DNA from: CAVVIH01 sp963748295
Lineage (GTDB): Bacteria; Acidobacteriota; Vicinamibacteria; Vicinamibacterales; 2-12-FULL-66-21
Direction of reading: 5' to 3'
DNA: 64,000 nt
Assembly (NCBI GenBank): GCA_963748295.1
Contig: CAVVIH010000006.1
Span: forward strand, 682,001 to 746,000
The notes beneath the pieces are model-generated. The model was not told the DNA's origin, ran no database searches, and was given only the letters and a program-made list of their open reading frames with translations. Made by a program: the position numbers and the translations under genes. This document shows positions 8,702-18,175 of the stretch, in pieces. How positions within the stretch are numbered: position 1 is the stretch's first letter; every line of letters starts with the position of its first letter.

Positions 8702-9219
8702 CCGACATCGCCGTGACTTCGCACGAACGGGTTTTCGATGGAAGAGTCTTCGCGATCGATCGCGATCGCGTGCGGATGCCGAACGGCCGTGAGGTGGTGG
8801 TCGACGTCGTCCGGCATCCGCGATCGGTCGTGCTGATCCCGGTGCCGGAACCGGGTCACGTCGTCCTGATCCGGCAGTACAGGTATGCGGTGAACAAGTT
8901 CCTGTGGGAATTGCCGGCGGGCAGCGTCGATCCCGGCGAGGAGCCCGAGGCCGCGGCGAAGCGCGAGTGCCACGAGGAGATCGGTCAGCTTCCCGACACC
9001 GTCGTCCGGCTCGCCGCGCTGCTGCCGACGCCAGGATATTGCGACGAAGAGATGATCTTCTTCCGCGTCTCCGGGCTATCGGTGCCGGAAGAGGCGGCGG
9101 CGCTCGACGAAGACGAGGACATCGAGCCGCGCACCTTCACGATTGCGGACGCACGCGAGATGGTCAGGCGCGGCGAGATTACCGATATGAAGACGGTCGC
9201 GGGCCTTCAGCTGATCTGA
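8698..9219 (+). CDS. Nudix hydrolase, ADP-ribose pyrophosphatase-like
   Basis: Probably hydrolyses ADP-ribose or another nucleoside-diphosphate sugar. It has 173 residues from an ATG overlapping the stop of the pseudouridine synthase gene. The Nudix box GX5EX7REUXEEXGU is complete: G-SVDPG-E-EPEAAAK-RECHEEIG, near residues 81-103. The upstream strand pattern VVLIPVPEPGHVVLIRQYRYAVNKFLWELPAGS is typical of the ADPRase subgroup (NudF type). The last 41 nt overlap, in convergent orientation, the 3' end of the deacetylase gene on the other strand. It is the last member of the ileS group. Confidence 0.92.
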   Translation: MTDIAVTSHERVFDGRVFAIDRDRVRMPNGREVVVDVVRHPRSVVLIPVPEPGHVVLIRQYRYAVNKFLWELPAGSVDPGEEPEAAAKRECHEEIGQLPDTVVRLAALLPTPGYCDEEMIFFRVSGLSVPEEAAALDEDEDIEPRTFTIADAREMVRRGEITDMKTVAGLQLI

Positions 9220-10123
9220 CGCATTCCTCAACGGTCGCGCTGTGAACCTCGACGGTGTCCTCGACATCGAGGGCGTAGCCGCCGGCGAGCACGACGACGA
9301 CCGGGATGCCCCTCTCGCGCGCGGCGGCAAAGACCATTCTGTCCCTCGCGCGCAGCCCCTCGAACGTCATCGCCAGGCCGCCCAGCCGGTCGCTCTTGAA
9401 GGGATCGGCGCCCGCGACATACACCACCAGCTCCGGAGACGACGCGAAGACGTCAGGCAGCGCGCGATCGAGCCGGGCCAGATACTCGCGATCGTCCGCG
9501 CCGTCCAGCAGACCGACGTCGAGATCGCTCCGCGGCTTGAACAGCGGATAGTTGTGCTGCTGGTGAATCGAGAACGTGAACACGGACGCGTCACGTTCGA
9601 AGATCGCCGCGGTGCCGTTCCCGTGGTGCACGTCGCAATCGACAACCGCCGCGCGTGTGATGCGCCGATCACGCTGCAGCCGCCGTATCGCGACCGCGAT
9701 GTCGTTGAACAGGCAGAACCCTTCGCCGTGGCCGGCGAACGCGTGGTGCAGGCCGCCGCCCAGGTGCACGGCCGCGCCCGAGTCGAGCGCCAGCTCCGCG
9801 GCGATGCAGGTACCGCCGGTCATCAGCCTGAAGCGATCCACCAGCTCGGGGACCCACGGCAGCTCGAGCGTGCGGATCTCCTCCTCGTCCAGCGTGCCGG
9901 TTCGGACTTTTTCGAGGTATTCAGGTGCGTGCGCGAGCGCGAGGTCTTCCCAGGCGCAGGACCGCGGCGAGACGAACGCCGCCGGGTCGACGATTCGCTC
10001 GGCGGAGATGCGCTCCGCGACGCGGCGGTATTTGATGGTCGGCCAGATGTGGCCGGGGAGGGTTACCTCGTACAGCGGCGAGTAGACGATCGGGAGCGGC
10101 GCGGGCGCGGCCCCGGAACTCAC
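9179..10123 (-). CDS. Histone deacetylase/AcuC-family deacetylase
   Basis: Zinc-dependent amidohydrolase of the arginase-deacetylase fold, 314 residues. Visible landmarks are the GGGLHHAFAGHGEGFCLFND block with the catalytic His pair, the zinc-binding VVDCDVHHGNGT, the third ligand region VYVAGADPFKSDRLGG, and the C-terminal LAGGYALD carrying the active-site Tyr. Bacterial members deacetylate acetyl-lysine proteins, acetylpolyamines or other small amides; the substrate here is unknown. The GTG start overlaps the lon stop (GTGA), so it is translationally coupled to the protease. The ORF stays open far upstream through lon in another frame, but that part is a shadow. The 3' end overlaps the Nudix gene by 41 nt. 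Confidence 0.92.
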   Translation of the reverse strand: MSSGAAPAPLPIVYSPLYEVTLPGHIWPTIKYRRVAERISAERIVDPAAFVSPRSCAWEDLALAHAPEYLEKVRTGTLDEEEIRTLELPWVPELVDRFRLMTGGTCIAAELALDSGAAVHLGGGLHHAFAGHGEGFCLFNDIAVAIRRLQRDRRITRAAVVDCDVHHGNGTAAIFERDASVFTFSIHQQHNYPLFKPRSDLDVGLLDGADDREYLARLDRALPDVFASSPELVVYVAGADPFKSDRLGGLAMTFEGLRARDRMVFAAARERGIPVVVVLAGGYALDVEDTVEVHSATVEECVRSAEGPRPSSYR

Positions 10124-12561
10124 CGCGCCGTCTGCTGGATCTCGCTGTCGAGCTCGACGCCCGTATGCGTCTGCGCCGCCGACGGGGTCAGCGCGATGGC
10201 GAGGACCTCCTCGATGTGCGAGACGTAGTGGATCTTCAGCTCGCGGCGCAACTCGTCGGTCAGGTCTTCCTTGATGTTCTTCTCGTTCTGCCGGGGCAGA
10301 ATCACTTCGGTCATGCCGACGCGCCGCGCCGCCAGGACCTTCTCCTTGATGCCGCCGACCGGAAGCACGCGGCCCGAGAGCGTGATCTCGCCGGTCATCG
10401 CGAGGTCGCCGCGCACCGGCCGGCCGCTGAGCTCCGACGCCAGGGCCACGACCATCGTGACGCCCGCCGACGGTCCGTCCTTCGGAATCGCGCCGGACGG
10501 CACGTGCAGGTGGATCTCGGAATCCTTGTAGAACGTCGGATCGACGCTGTAGCGCGGAGCGTGAGCCCGAAACCACGACAGCGCGGTGCGGGCCGACTCC
10601 TTCATGACGTCGCCGAGGTGTCCCGTCAGCGTCAGCGTGCCGCCACCCTGCATGCGTGAGGCTTCCACGAACAGCACCTCGCCGCCCGCCGGGGTCCACG
10701 CCAGGCCGACCGCCACGCCCGGATCCTTCGTGCGGTTCTCGATCTCCTCGTCGAGGAACGTCGGCGCGCCGAGCATCTCGATGACCGTGTCCGCCGTGAT
10801 GCTGACCTTGGCCTCGTCGCCTTCCGCGCGCCTGCGGGCGACCTTGCGGCAGAGCGCGCCGATTTCGCGCTCGAGATTGCGGACGCCCGCCTCGCGGGTG
10901 TAGCCGCGTATCACCGCGCGGATCGCGCCATCCGTGAACTCGACGTGGTCCGCGGTCAGACCGTGATTGCGGATCTGCTTGTCGACGAGGTGCTCCGTTG
11001 CAATCTCGAGTTTCTCCTCTTCCGTGTAGCCCGCGAGCTCCAGCACTTCCATGCGATCGCGCAGCGCCGGAGGAATCGGATCCATCACGTTGGCCGTCGT
11101 CAGGAAGAGCACTTCCGACAGGTCGAACGGGACGTCGAGGTAATGGTCGCGGAACGTGTTGTTCTGCTCGGGATCGAGCACTTCGAGCAGCGCCGACGCC
11201 GGATCGCCGCGGAAATCGGACCCGAGCTTGTCGATCTCGTCGAGGATGAAGACGGGGTTCTTCGATTCCGCGCGCCGCAGTCCCTGGATCACCTGTCCGG
11301 GGAGCGCCCCGATGTAGGTGCGCCGGTGGCCGCGGATTTCCGCCTCGTCGCGCATGCCGCCGAGCGAGACGCGCACGAACTTGCGGCCGAGCGAGTTGGC
11401 GATCGACTTGGCGAGCGACGTCTTGCCGACCCCCGGAGGGCCGAGGAAGCAGAGGATCGGTCCCTTCACGTCCGGATTCAGCTTGCGCACCGCGAGGTAC
11501 TCGATCACGCGGTCCTTGACCTTCACGAGGCCCGAGTGGTCCGCGTCGAGGACGTCCTTGGTACGGCGCAGATCGATGGAGTCCTCGGTGCGCTTCGCCC
11601 ACGGCAGCGCGACGAGCCAGTCGAGATACGTGCGGGAGACGGTGTACTCGGCGGCCGCGACCGGCATCTTGGACAGGCGATCGAGCTCGCGCAGCGCTTC
11701 CTTCTTGACCAGGTCCGGCATGCCGGCGCCGTCGATCTTCGCGCGCAGCTCGTCGATCTCCTTGGCCTGATCGTCCCCCTCGCCGAGCTCTTTCTGAATG
11801 GCCTTCAGCTGCTCGCGCAGGAAGTACTCGCGCTGGTTCTTGCCGACCTCGGACTGGACCTGGGACTGGATCTTCGAGCCGAGCTCGAGGACCTCGAGCT
11901 CCTTGATCAGCAGGCGATTCAGCACGTCCATCCGGGCGCGGATGTCCAGCGTTTCGAGCACTTCCTCTTTCACCGACGTGCCGATCGTGGTCAGGCTCGA
12001 GGCGATGAAGTCGGCGAGCTTGCCGGGATCGGCGATGTTCGACGACAGCGCCTGCAGGTCGTCGGACAGCAGCGGCGACAGAGACACGACTTGCTGGAAG
12101 TTGCTCTTGATGTTGCGCTGGAGCGCGTCGATTTCGAGATGATCCTCGTCGCGCAGCTGTTCATCGGCGGCGGACACTGCCGCGCGCAGGTACGGGCGCG
12201 TCTGCACGATCCGGTCGAGCCTGACGCGGGCGAGGCCCTGGACGATCAGCCGCAGGCTGCCGTCGGGCAGCTTGAACATCTTGTGGATGTGCGTCGCGGT
12301 GCCGATTGGATAGAGATCGTCCTGCATCGGCTCTTCGACCGACGCCTCGCGCTGCGTGAACACACCAATCATGCGGCCCGACGACGTCGCTTCGTCGATC
12401 AGGCGGACTGATGCCTCCCTGGCCACCGCCAGCGGCATGAATGAATTCGGAAAGAGCACCGTATCGCGGAGAGGAAGGACCGGCAGGTCCGCGGGGATCA
12501 CCAGCGGGCGTTCCGCTGCCGAGGCCTCATCCACGATGAGAGGCTCGTCTTGGTCGCTCAT
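10120..12561 (-). CDS. lon: ATP-dependent protease Lon
   Basis: Soluble AAA+ serine protease that degrades misfolded and regulatory proteins. It has 813 residues from MSDQDEPLIVDEASAAE. The N-terminal LON substrate-binding domain (ADLPVLPLRDTVLFPNSFMPLAV) is followed by a long helical region. Walker A is GPPGVGKTSLAKS near 373 and Walker B is VFILDEIDKLG. The C-terminal protease domain has the catalytic Ser in KDGPSAGVTM (near 698) and the catalytic Lys in GGIKEKVLAARR (near 741). A plausible promoter, TTGCCA-N18-TACTGT, lies just upstream and no Shine-Dalgarno precedes the ATG. No CIRCE element is visible. The gene is coupled downstream to an HDAC-like deacetylase. Confidence 0.97.
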   Translation of the reverse strand: MSDQDEPLIVDEASAAERPLVIPADLPVLPLRDTVLFPNSFMPLAVAREASVRLIDEATSSGRMIGVFTQREASVEEPMQDDLYPIGTATHIHKMFKLPDGSLRLIVQGLARVRLDRIVQTRPYLRAAVSAADEQLRDEDHLEIDALQRNIKSNFQQVVSLSPLLSDDLQALSSNIADPGKLADFIASSLTTIGTSVKEEVLETLDIRARMDVLNRLLIKELEVLELGSKIQSQVQSEVGKNQREYFLREQLKAIQKELGEGDDQAKEIDELRAKIDGAGMPDLVKKEALRELDRLSKMPVAAAEYTVSRTYLDWLVALPWAKRTEDSIDLRRTKDVLDADHSGLVKVKDRVIEYLAVRKLNPDVKGPILCFLGPPGVGKTSLAKSIANSLGRKFVRVSLGGMRDEAEIRGHRRTYIGALPGQVIQGLRRAESKNPVFILDEIDKLGSDFRGDPASALLEVLDPEQNNTFRDHYLDVPFDLSEVLFLTTANVMDPIPPALRDRMEVLELAGYTEEEKLEIATEHLVDKQIRNHGLTADHVEFTDGAIRAVIRGYTREAGVRNLEREIGALCRKVARRRAEGDEAKVSITADTVIEMLGAPTFLDEEIENRTKDPGVAVGLAWTPAGGEVLFVEASRMQGGGTLTLTGHLGDVMKESARTALSWFRAHAPRYSVDPTFYKDSEIHLHVPSGAIPKDGPSAGVTMVVALASELSGRPVRGDLAMTGEITLSGRVLPVGGIKEKVLAARRVGMTEVILPRQNEKNIKEDLTDELRRELKIHYVSHIEEVLAIALTPSAAQTHTGVELDSEIQQTAR

Positions 12562-12571
12562 CGATTTGGGG

Positions 12572-12601
12572 ACAGTACGCAAATGAGGGCGAAGTTGGCA
12601 A
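12572..12601 (-). promoter_or_regulatory. Candidate sigma70 promoter of lon
   Basis: On the minus strand TTGCCA (12601-12596) and TACTGT (12577-12572) are separated by 18 nt. The lon ATG lies only 10 nt after the -10, so the leader would be a few nucleotides at most. Confidence 0.45.
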
Positions 12602-12653
12602 GCACGAACTGCCCCCTTCGCCCTCGACAAGGTTTAACAGCTGTGACGCGTCT

Positions 12654-13109
12654 TCAGCTCGACATGTCGAGGAACAGCGACGCGGCGCCGCGACGCTGCG
12701 CCATCATCCGCTCGCGCTGCTGCGCGACCTCGCGGGCCTCCTCGCACTCCTTGCAGCGCACCGCGAACGGCAGCGCACGCAGGCGGCGCTCGGAGATTTC
12801 CTCGCCACACTCGAAGCAGTAGCCGAACGTGCCCTCTTCAAGCCGGCGAAGCGCCTCCTCGATCTTGTGGAGGGTCTCCGCCTTCATCTGAATCAGCGCG
12901 AACTCGATATCGTCCTGGATGTCGGCCTCGGAGGTCTCCGCCGCGTCGAGCACCCCGTGCGTCGGGCTGTTCGCCCCTTCGGTCCTGACATCACGAATCT
13001 TGTCCTGAACCTGGCTCAGGATTTCCCGGCGACGCTCCTCGAGGATGCTCCGAAGCTCCGCGTACCGATCGCGGTTCATTTGGCCGCCAGGCGTTTTATT
13101 AACGCTCAT
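12654..13109 (-). CDS. DksA/TraR-type C4 zinc-finger protein
   Basis: Small regulator-like protein of 151 residues. A long coiled-coil N-terminal half (RYAELRSILEERRREILSQVQDKIRDV through HKIEEALRRLEEGTFGYC) is followed by the zinc finger CFECGEEI...CKEC. This is the DksA/TraR architecture, which lets such proteins enter the RNA polymerase secondary channel and cooperate with ppGpp. A Rel synthetase/hydrolase is encoded 3 kb away. The start MSVNKTPGG is chosen because AAGGAG stands about 8 nt upstream; a longer reading adds seven residues. The C-terminal tail after the zinc finger (about 25 residues, Gln/Arg/Met-rich) is longer than in short TraR proteins. The precise role, DksA or a CarD-unrelated paralogue, is undetermined. 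Confidence 0.88.
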   Translation of the reverse strand: MSVNKTPGGQMNRDRYAELRSILEERRREILSQVQDKIRDVRTEGANSPTHGVLDAAETSEADIQDDIEFALIQMKAETLHKIEEALRRLEEGTFGYCFECGEEISERRLRALPFAVRCKECEEAREVAQQRERMMAQRRGAASLFLDMSS

Positions 13110-13174
13110 ATAATTCCGCTCCTTTCCCACTTCCCCGCGCCATAAGTCGCAGGCGCATATGCAAATGAATTGCC

Positions 13175-13198
13175 AGTATAAACAGCCCGACAGTCTAC
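13175..13198 (-). promoter_or_regulatory. Possible promoter upstream of the DksA/TraR-type gene
   Basis: On the minus strand TATACT lies at 13180-13175, about 66 nt before the ATG. At the -35 position, 18 nt upstream, only a weak TTCGAT is found. This is the best candidate in the region but is unproven. Confidence 0.3.
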
Positions 13199-13206
13199 AT
13201 CGAATT

Positions 13207-13430
13207 GGGGTGTAGCGGAAGCCTGAAACCCGGAGGAGCCCGGAAAAGGTGGGACGAACTGCAGAACTTGCGTAGGGCAGTCGCCCCTCAGGCGCCGCGG
13301 CACCGTCTGTCGGTGCTGTCGAACCAATTGCGCGTCAAAGGTTTACACTCCACCCGGCTCCGTTTCTGTGGCGTCTGGCTCGCTACTGCACGTTTAGACG
13401 CCAGACCCCCCTCCTTCGGTTCGGTTTTTT
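13207..13430 (+). ncRNA. Candidate structured RNA in a 437-bp gene-free stretch
   Basis: The gap 13110-13546 contains no convincing gene. It does contain nested complementary segments. GGGGTGTA (13207-13214) pairs with TACACTCC (13344-13351, one G-U). GCCTGA (13221) pairs with TCAGGC (13288). GGGC/GCCC forms a tetraloop hairpin at 13275-13286. GCACCG/CGGTGC forms a hairpin at 13300-13316. A later stem, GGCGTCT (13370) with AGACGCC (13396), is followed by T6 at 13425-13430. The order is consistent with a multi-stem RNA of about 150-220 nt on the plus strand. It does not match the conserved cores of tmRNA, RNase P RNA or SRP RNA that I know. A 6S-like RNA or an acidobacterial-specific motif is possible. 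No good plus-strand promoter is seen, and chance helices are easy in GC-rich DNA. Confidence 0.3.
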
Positions 13431-13546
13431 GATGGGCTCGTACTTTTGACCTAGTGCAGTGGGGCCATCAGGACGACGGGTTGTGGCGATGTGGATTCGC
13501 AACCACGGTCCGCTGAGGTTGCCCCACCACACGTGGCGCCTCCGGT

Positions 13547-14137
13547 CTATTGGAGGAATCGCTTACCGATGGACTCGTTGGGAAGGACGCCGCGCTCGAT
13601 CAGCCGGCGGCCGTCGCGTGCACTGCCGGTTCGGAGCCACTTCTCGTATAAACGCAGTACGTCCGCGCTGCTCGTCAGCGCCGTGCGCTCGCTGATATCC
13701 GAGAGCACATCCATGTACCCCACGAATTTGCCCGCGAGCTCTGCGAATACCTCCGCAAACGCATCGTCGTCGGACCTGCTGAGCGAGCCATAGGCGTACT
13801 CCCCCATCGACTTGTAATAGTCGACGTCGATCGAGCGGCCGCGGAAGCTGTCGGCGAAAAAGCCGGACATGAAAAGCGAAAAATCGCCCAGGCTCCGGAG
13901 ACGGGACCGCTGCTCGAGGCCGCCGCTCTCGAGCGCGCGCCCGAGACGCAATGCCAGCGGCTCCGCGTGGTCGGAGACGCCGTTCCTGGCGTCCAGGCGG
14001 ATGTACTGGCAAAGAAGATTGACCAGGTAATACTCGGTCAGATCGCCGGCCTGGAGATGCTGGCGCGCGAGCGCCGACTCCACGAGCTCCTTGAAGTACT
14101 CGACCGGCGTTTGCTCACGCAAGAGCGGCCGTTCCAT
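13547..14137 (-). CDS. Conserved-looking hypothetical protein, helical
   Basis: I do not recognise this family. It is a 196-residue soluble protein without signal peptide or transmembrane segment. It begins MERPLLREQTPVEYFKELVESALARQ and appears almost entirely alpha-helical. Notable segments are DLTEYYLVNLLCQYIRLD, FSLFMSGFFADSFRGRSIDVDYYKSMGEYAYGSL and a C-terminal VLRLYEKWLRTGSARDGRRLIERGVLPN. The start is fixed by GGAGG about 8 nt before the ATG; longer readings run into non-coding-looking sequence. It is divergent from the zinc-ribbon gene at 14399, and the 260-bp space between them must hold both promoters. The Tyr/Phe-rich helical packing suggests a compact helical bundle. No function is assigned. 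Confidence 0.8.
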   Translation of the reverse strand: MERPLLREQTPVEYFKELVESALARQHLQAGDLTEYYLVNLLCQYIRLDARNGVSDHAEPLALRLGRALESGGLEQRSRLRSLGDFSLFMSGFFADSFRGRSIDVDYYKSMGEYAYGSLSRSDDDAFAEVFAELAGKFVGYMDVLSDISERTALTSSADVLRLYEKWLRTGSARDGRRLIERGVLPNESIGKRFLQ

Positions 14138-14398
14138 CAAGCTGCCTCCGCTGGGCTTTTGTGCAAGTGATATACCCGGACACAGATTTACGCGGATCCT
14201 CGCAGATATGCCGCGCCATCCCGCAAAATGCCCGGATTTGCACGTTTTGGAGAGTATCGGCGGATGCACGGGCCGGCTGGAGCCCCGTGATCTGTCCGCT
14301 CGCAGCGACATCCGGCAGCTACAATGGAAGGAGACAGAACAGGACACTGATTACGTTTTTGGTCTAAAAAGCCGCGCTGAATTCCGATTTCGTCATCG

Positions 14399-15061
14399 AT
14401 GCTTTGTCCACTCTGCCGCACCCGTAAGGCAAAGCGTGCCTGTCCCGCGCTCAATCAGTCGATCTGCGCCGTCTGCTGCGGGACGAAACGTCTCACGGAA
14501 ATCAATTGTCCGGAGACCTGCAGCTATCTCTCGACGTCCCGCAGCCATCCGCCGGCGGTGGTTCAGCGGCGGCAGGAGAAGGACCTGCGGTTCGTGCTGC
14601 CCCTGCTGGCGGAACTGACGGACCAGCAGTATCAACTGCTGTTGTTCTTCCAAGGACTCGTGGTTCAGCACGCCGCGTCCGCCGTGCCGTCGCTCGTCGA
14701 CTCGGATGTGGCGGAGGCAACGGCGGCGCTTGCATCCACGCTCGAGACCGCGGGAAAGGGCATCATCTATCAGCATCAGGCCGCATCCCTGCCCGCGCAG
14801 CGGCTGGTGACGCGGCTCGAAACGGCGTTCAGAGAACTCACCAAGCAGGCCGGTTCCGCCGCCGCAGCGATCGAACGCGATGCGGCGGTCGCGCTGCGGC
14901 GAATCTCGAAAGCCGCGAACGACGCGCGGAAGGCGCTTCCCGACGATGACGAGCCGGTTTACGTGAAACTGCTCGGCCGGATGATGAGCGCAGCGCCGTC
15001 TCCCGAAGCGCACGCCGGTCAAAGTGAGGAGCCGGGTGGACGGCTCATCATTCCGGGCTGA
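14399..15061 (+). CDS. Hypothetical protein with N-terminal treble-cysteine zinc ribbon
   Basis: A 220-residue protein of unknown function. The first ~50 residues carry many cysteines in paired motifs: CPLC, CPALNQSICAVCC and CPETCSYL. This suggests one or two bound zinc ions and a link to nucleic acid or protein binding. The remainder is helical (DLRFVLPLLAELTDQQYQLLLFFQGLVVQHAA, and a coiled segment around TRLETAFRELTKQAGSAAAAIERDAAVALRRISKAAND). The C-terminus is hydrophilic. rpmB follows 52 nt downstream behind its own TATAAT box, so co-transcription is not required. The ATG at 14399 has no clear Shine-Dalgarno. Confidence 0.78.
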   Translation: MLCPLCRTRKAKRACPALNQSICAVCCGTKRLTEINCPETCSYLSTSRSHPPAVVQRRQEKDLRFVLPLLAELTDQQYQLLLFFQGLVVQHAASAVPSLVDSDVAEATAALASTLETAGKGIIYQHQAASLPAQRLVTRLETAFRELTKQAGSAAAAIERDAAVALRRISKAANDARKALPDDDEPVYVKLLGRMMSAAPSPEAHAGQSEEPGGRLIIPG

Positions 15062-15074
15062 GCGGGCTCCGTGC

Positions 15075-15080
15075 TATAAT
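15075..15080 (+). promoter_or_regulatory. -10 box TATAAT of rpmB
   Basis: A perfect TATAAT lies 33 nt upstream of the rpmB ATG. The -35 position, 18 nt upstream, shows only TTCCGG. The leader contains AGGAA before the start codon. Confidence 0.55.
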
Positions 15081-15113
15081 CTGGGGTTTCTACTCAGTCA
15101 GGAATACCGAATC

Positions 15114-15305
15114 ATGGCAAAACGCTGCGAACTCTGTGGGAAGGGCCCTGTCGTGGGGCGGAACATCAGCCACGCACACAACGTCACCCCTCGCCGGTTC
15201 GAGCCGAACCTTCAGCGGGTGCGCGCGGTGGTGAACGGTGGAATCCGGCGACTGCGCGTCTGCACGCGTTGTCTGCGCTCGAACAAGGTCGTCAAGGCCG
15301 CCTAG
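15114..15305 (+). CDS. rpmB: 50S ribosomal protein bL28
   Basis: Small ribosomal protein of the large subunit, 63 residues. The sequence begins MAKRCELCGKGPVVGRNISHAHN, which is the classic L28 opening, and continues TPRRFEPNLQRVRAVVNGGIRRLRVCTRCLRSNKV. The cysteine pairs CELC and CTRC make this the zinc-binding (C+) form. The start is supported by AGGAA and by the family N-terminus. A longer ORF reading starting at 15024 is not credible. ridA follows 7 nt downstream, so the two are probably co-transcribed. Confidence 0.97.
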   Translation: MAKRCELCGKGPVVGRNISHAHNVTPRRFEPNLQRVRAVVNGGIRRLRVCTRCLRSNKVVKAA

Positions 15306-15312
15306 CGTCGCG

Positions 15313-15690
15313 ATGCGCACGGCGGTCTCGTCGGACGGCGCCCCCAAGGCGATCGGCCCCTATTCCCAGGCGATCCGGGCGGGCTCCCTTCTCTTCCTCT
15401 CCGGTCAGATCCCTATCGATCCTGCGACGGGACAGATGGTCGACGGCGACATCGCCCAGCAGACCCATCGTGTCTTCAAGAACCTCGAGGCGATTCTGAC
15501 GGCGGCGGGCGCGTCGTTCGACAACGTGGTGCGGACAACCGTCTATCTCGCCGACATGAGCGACTTCGCCGCGATGAACGAGGTCTACGGCACCTACTTC
15601 TCGTCTCCGGCGCCGGCACGCGCCACGGTCCAGGCGGCGCGGCTGCCGAGGGACGCGCGCGTCGAGATCGATCTGATCGCTTCAATATAA
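15313..15690 (+). CDS. ridA: RidA family reactive imine/enamine deaminase
   Basis: Hydrolyses reactive 2-aminoacrylate-type enamines and imines released by PLP enzymes. It has 125 residues, the normal size for the trimeric YjgF/YER057c/UK114 fold. Family blocks are GAPKAIGPYSQAIRAGSLLFLSGQIPIDPATGQMV, the internal NLEAILTAAGASFDNVVRTTVYLADMSDFAAMNEVYGTYF, and the C-terminal PARATVQAARLPRDARVEIDLIA. The last contains the conserved Arg that binds the substrate carboxylate. The ATG is 7 nt after rpmB. The gene ends 6 nt before a heptamer repeat array that separates it from rel on the opposite strand. Confidence 0.95.
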   Translation: MRTAVSSDGAPKAIGPYSQAIRAGSLLFLSGQIPIDPATGQMVDGDIAQQTHRVFKNLEAILTAAGASFDNVVRTTVYLADMSDFAAMNEVYGTYFSSPAPARATVQAARLPRDARVEIDLIASI

Positions 15691-15695
15691 ATAAA

Positions 15696-15773
15696 GCTCT
15701 CAGCTGTCAGCTCTCAGCCAACAGCTCTCCGGTTCTCAGCTGAAAGCTGAAAGCTGATGGCTGACAGCTGATG
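15696..15773. repeat. Intergenic heptamer array, CTNNCAG/CTGAAAG type
   Basis: Eleven degenerate 7-bp units in near-perfect phase (CTCTCAG, CTGTCAG, CTGAAAG, CTGACAG and similar; one unit is 8 bp). The first and last parts are inverted relative to each other: TCAGCTGTCAGC (15700-15711) is the exact reverse complement of GCTGACAGCTGA (15760-15771). It fills the gap between the convergent ridA and rel genes and could form a 12-bp hairpin. No T-tract follows. Confidence 0.85.
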
Positions 15774-15776
15774 AAC

Positions 15777-17927
<2,151 letters not shown>

Positions 17928-18006
17928 GATTTCGGTGTCTAACCAATTCAGACGCCGGTCCAGGCAGGCAATGGCCCGGCCGTCCGGATCAGCGCCGGTG
18001 AAGCGG

Positions 18007-18036
18007 TTGACGGGGTCTTTTTGGGTTCACTATACT
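18007..18036 (+). promoter_or_regulatory. Sigma70-type promoter of the TPR lipoprotein gene
   Basis: TTGACG (18007-18012) and TATACT (18031-18036) are separated by 18 nt. The spacer holds a T5 tract. The predicted transcript would have a leader of about 130 nt before the ATG at 18176. Confidence 0.7.
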
Positions 18037-18175
18037 GACCCGGTTCGGGCGGCGGCAAACCACCCGTTCGTGCCCCGGCACCGCTGGTTCGTCTGGAAGA
18101 CGTCGGATCCATTCTAATACCCGCTGTTCCGCCGGCCCTGCAGGTTGCGGCCCGGCGACACTCTCTGAGGGAAGC

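Noticed and set aside
13207..13430. tmRNA or RNase P RNA
   Set aside because: No T-arm/CCA end, no tag-like ORF and no GAGGAAAGTCC-type P4 core were found on either strand.
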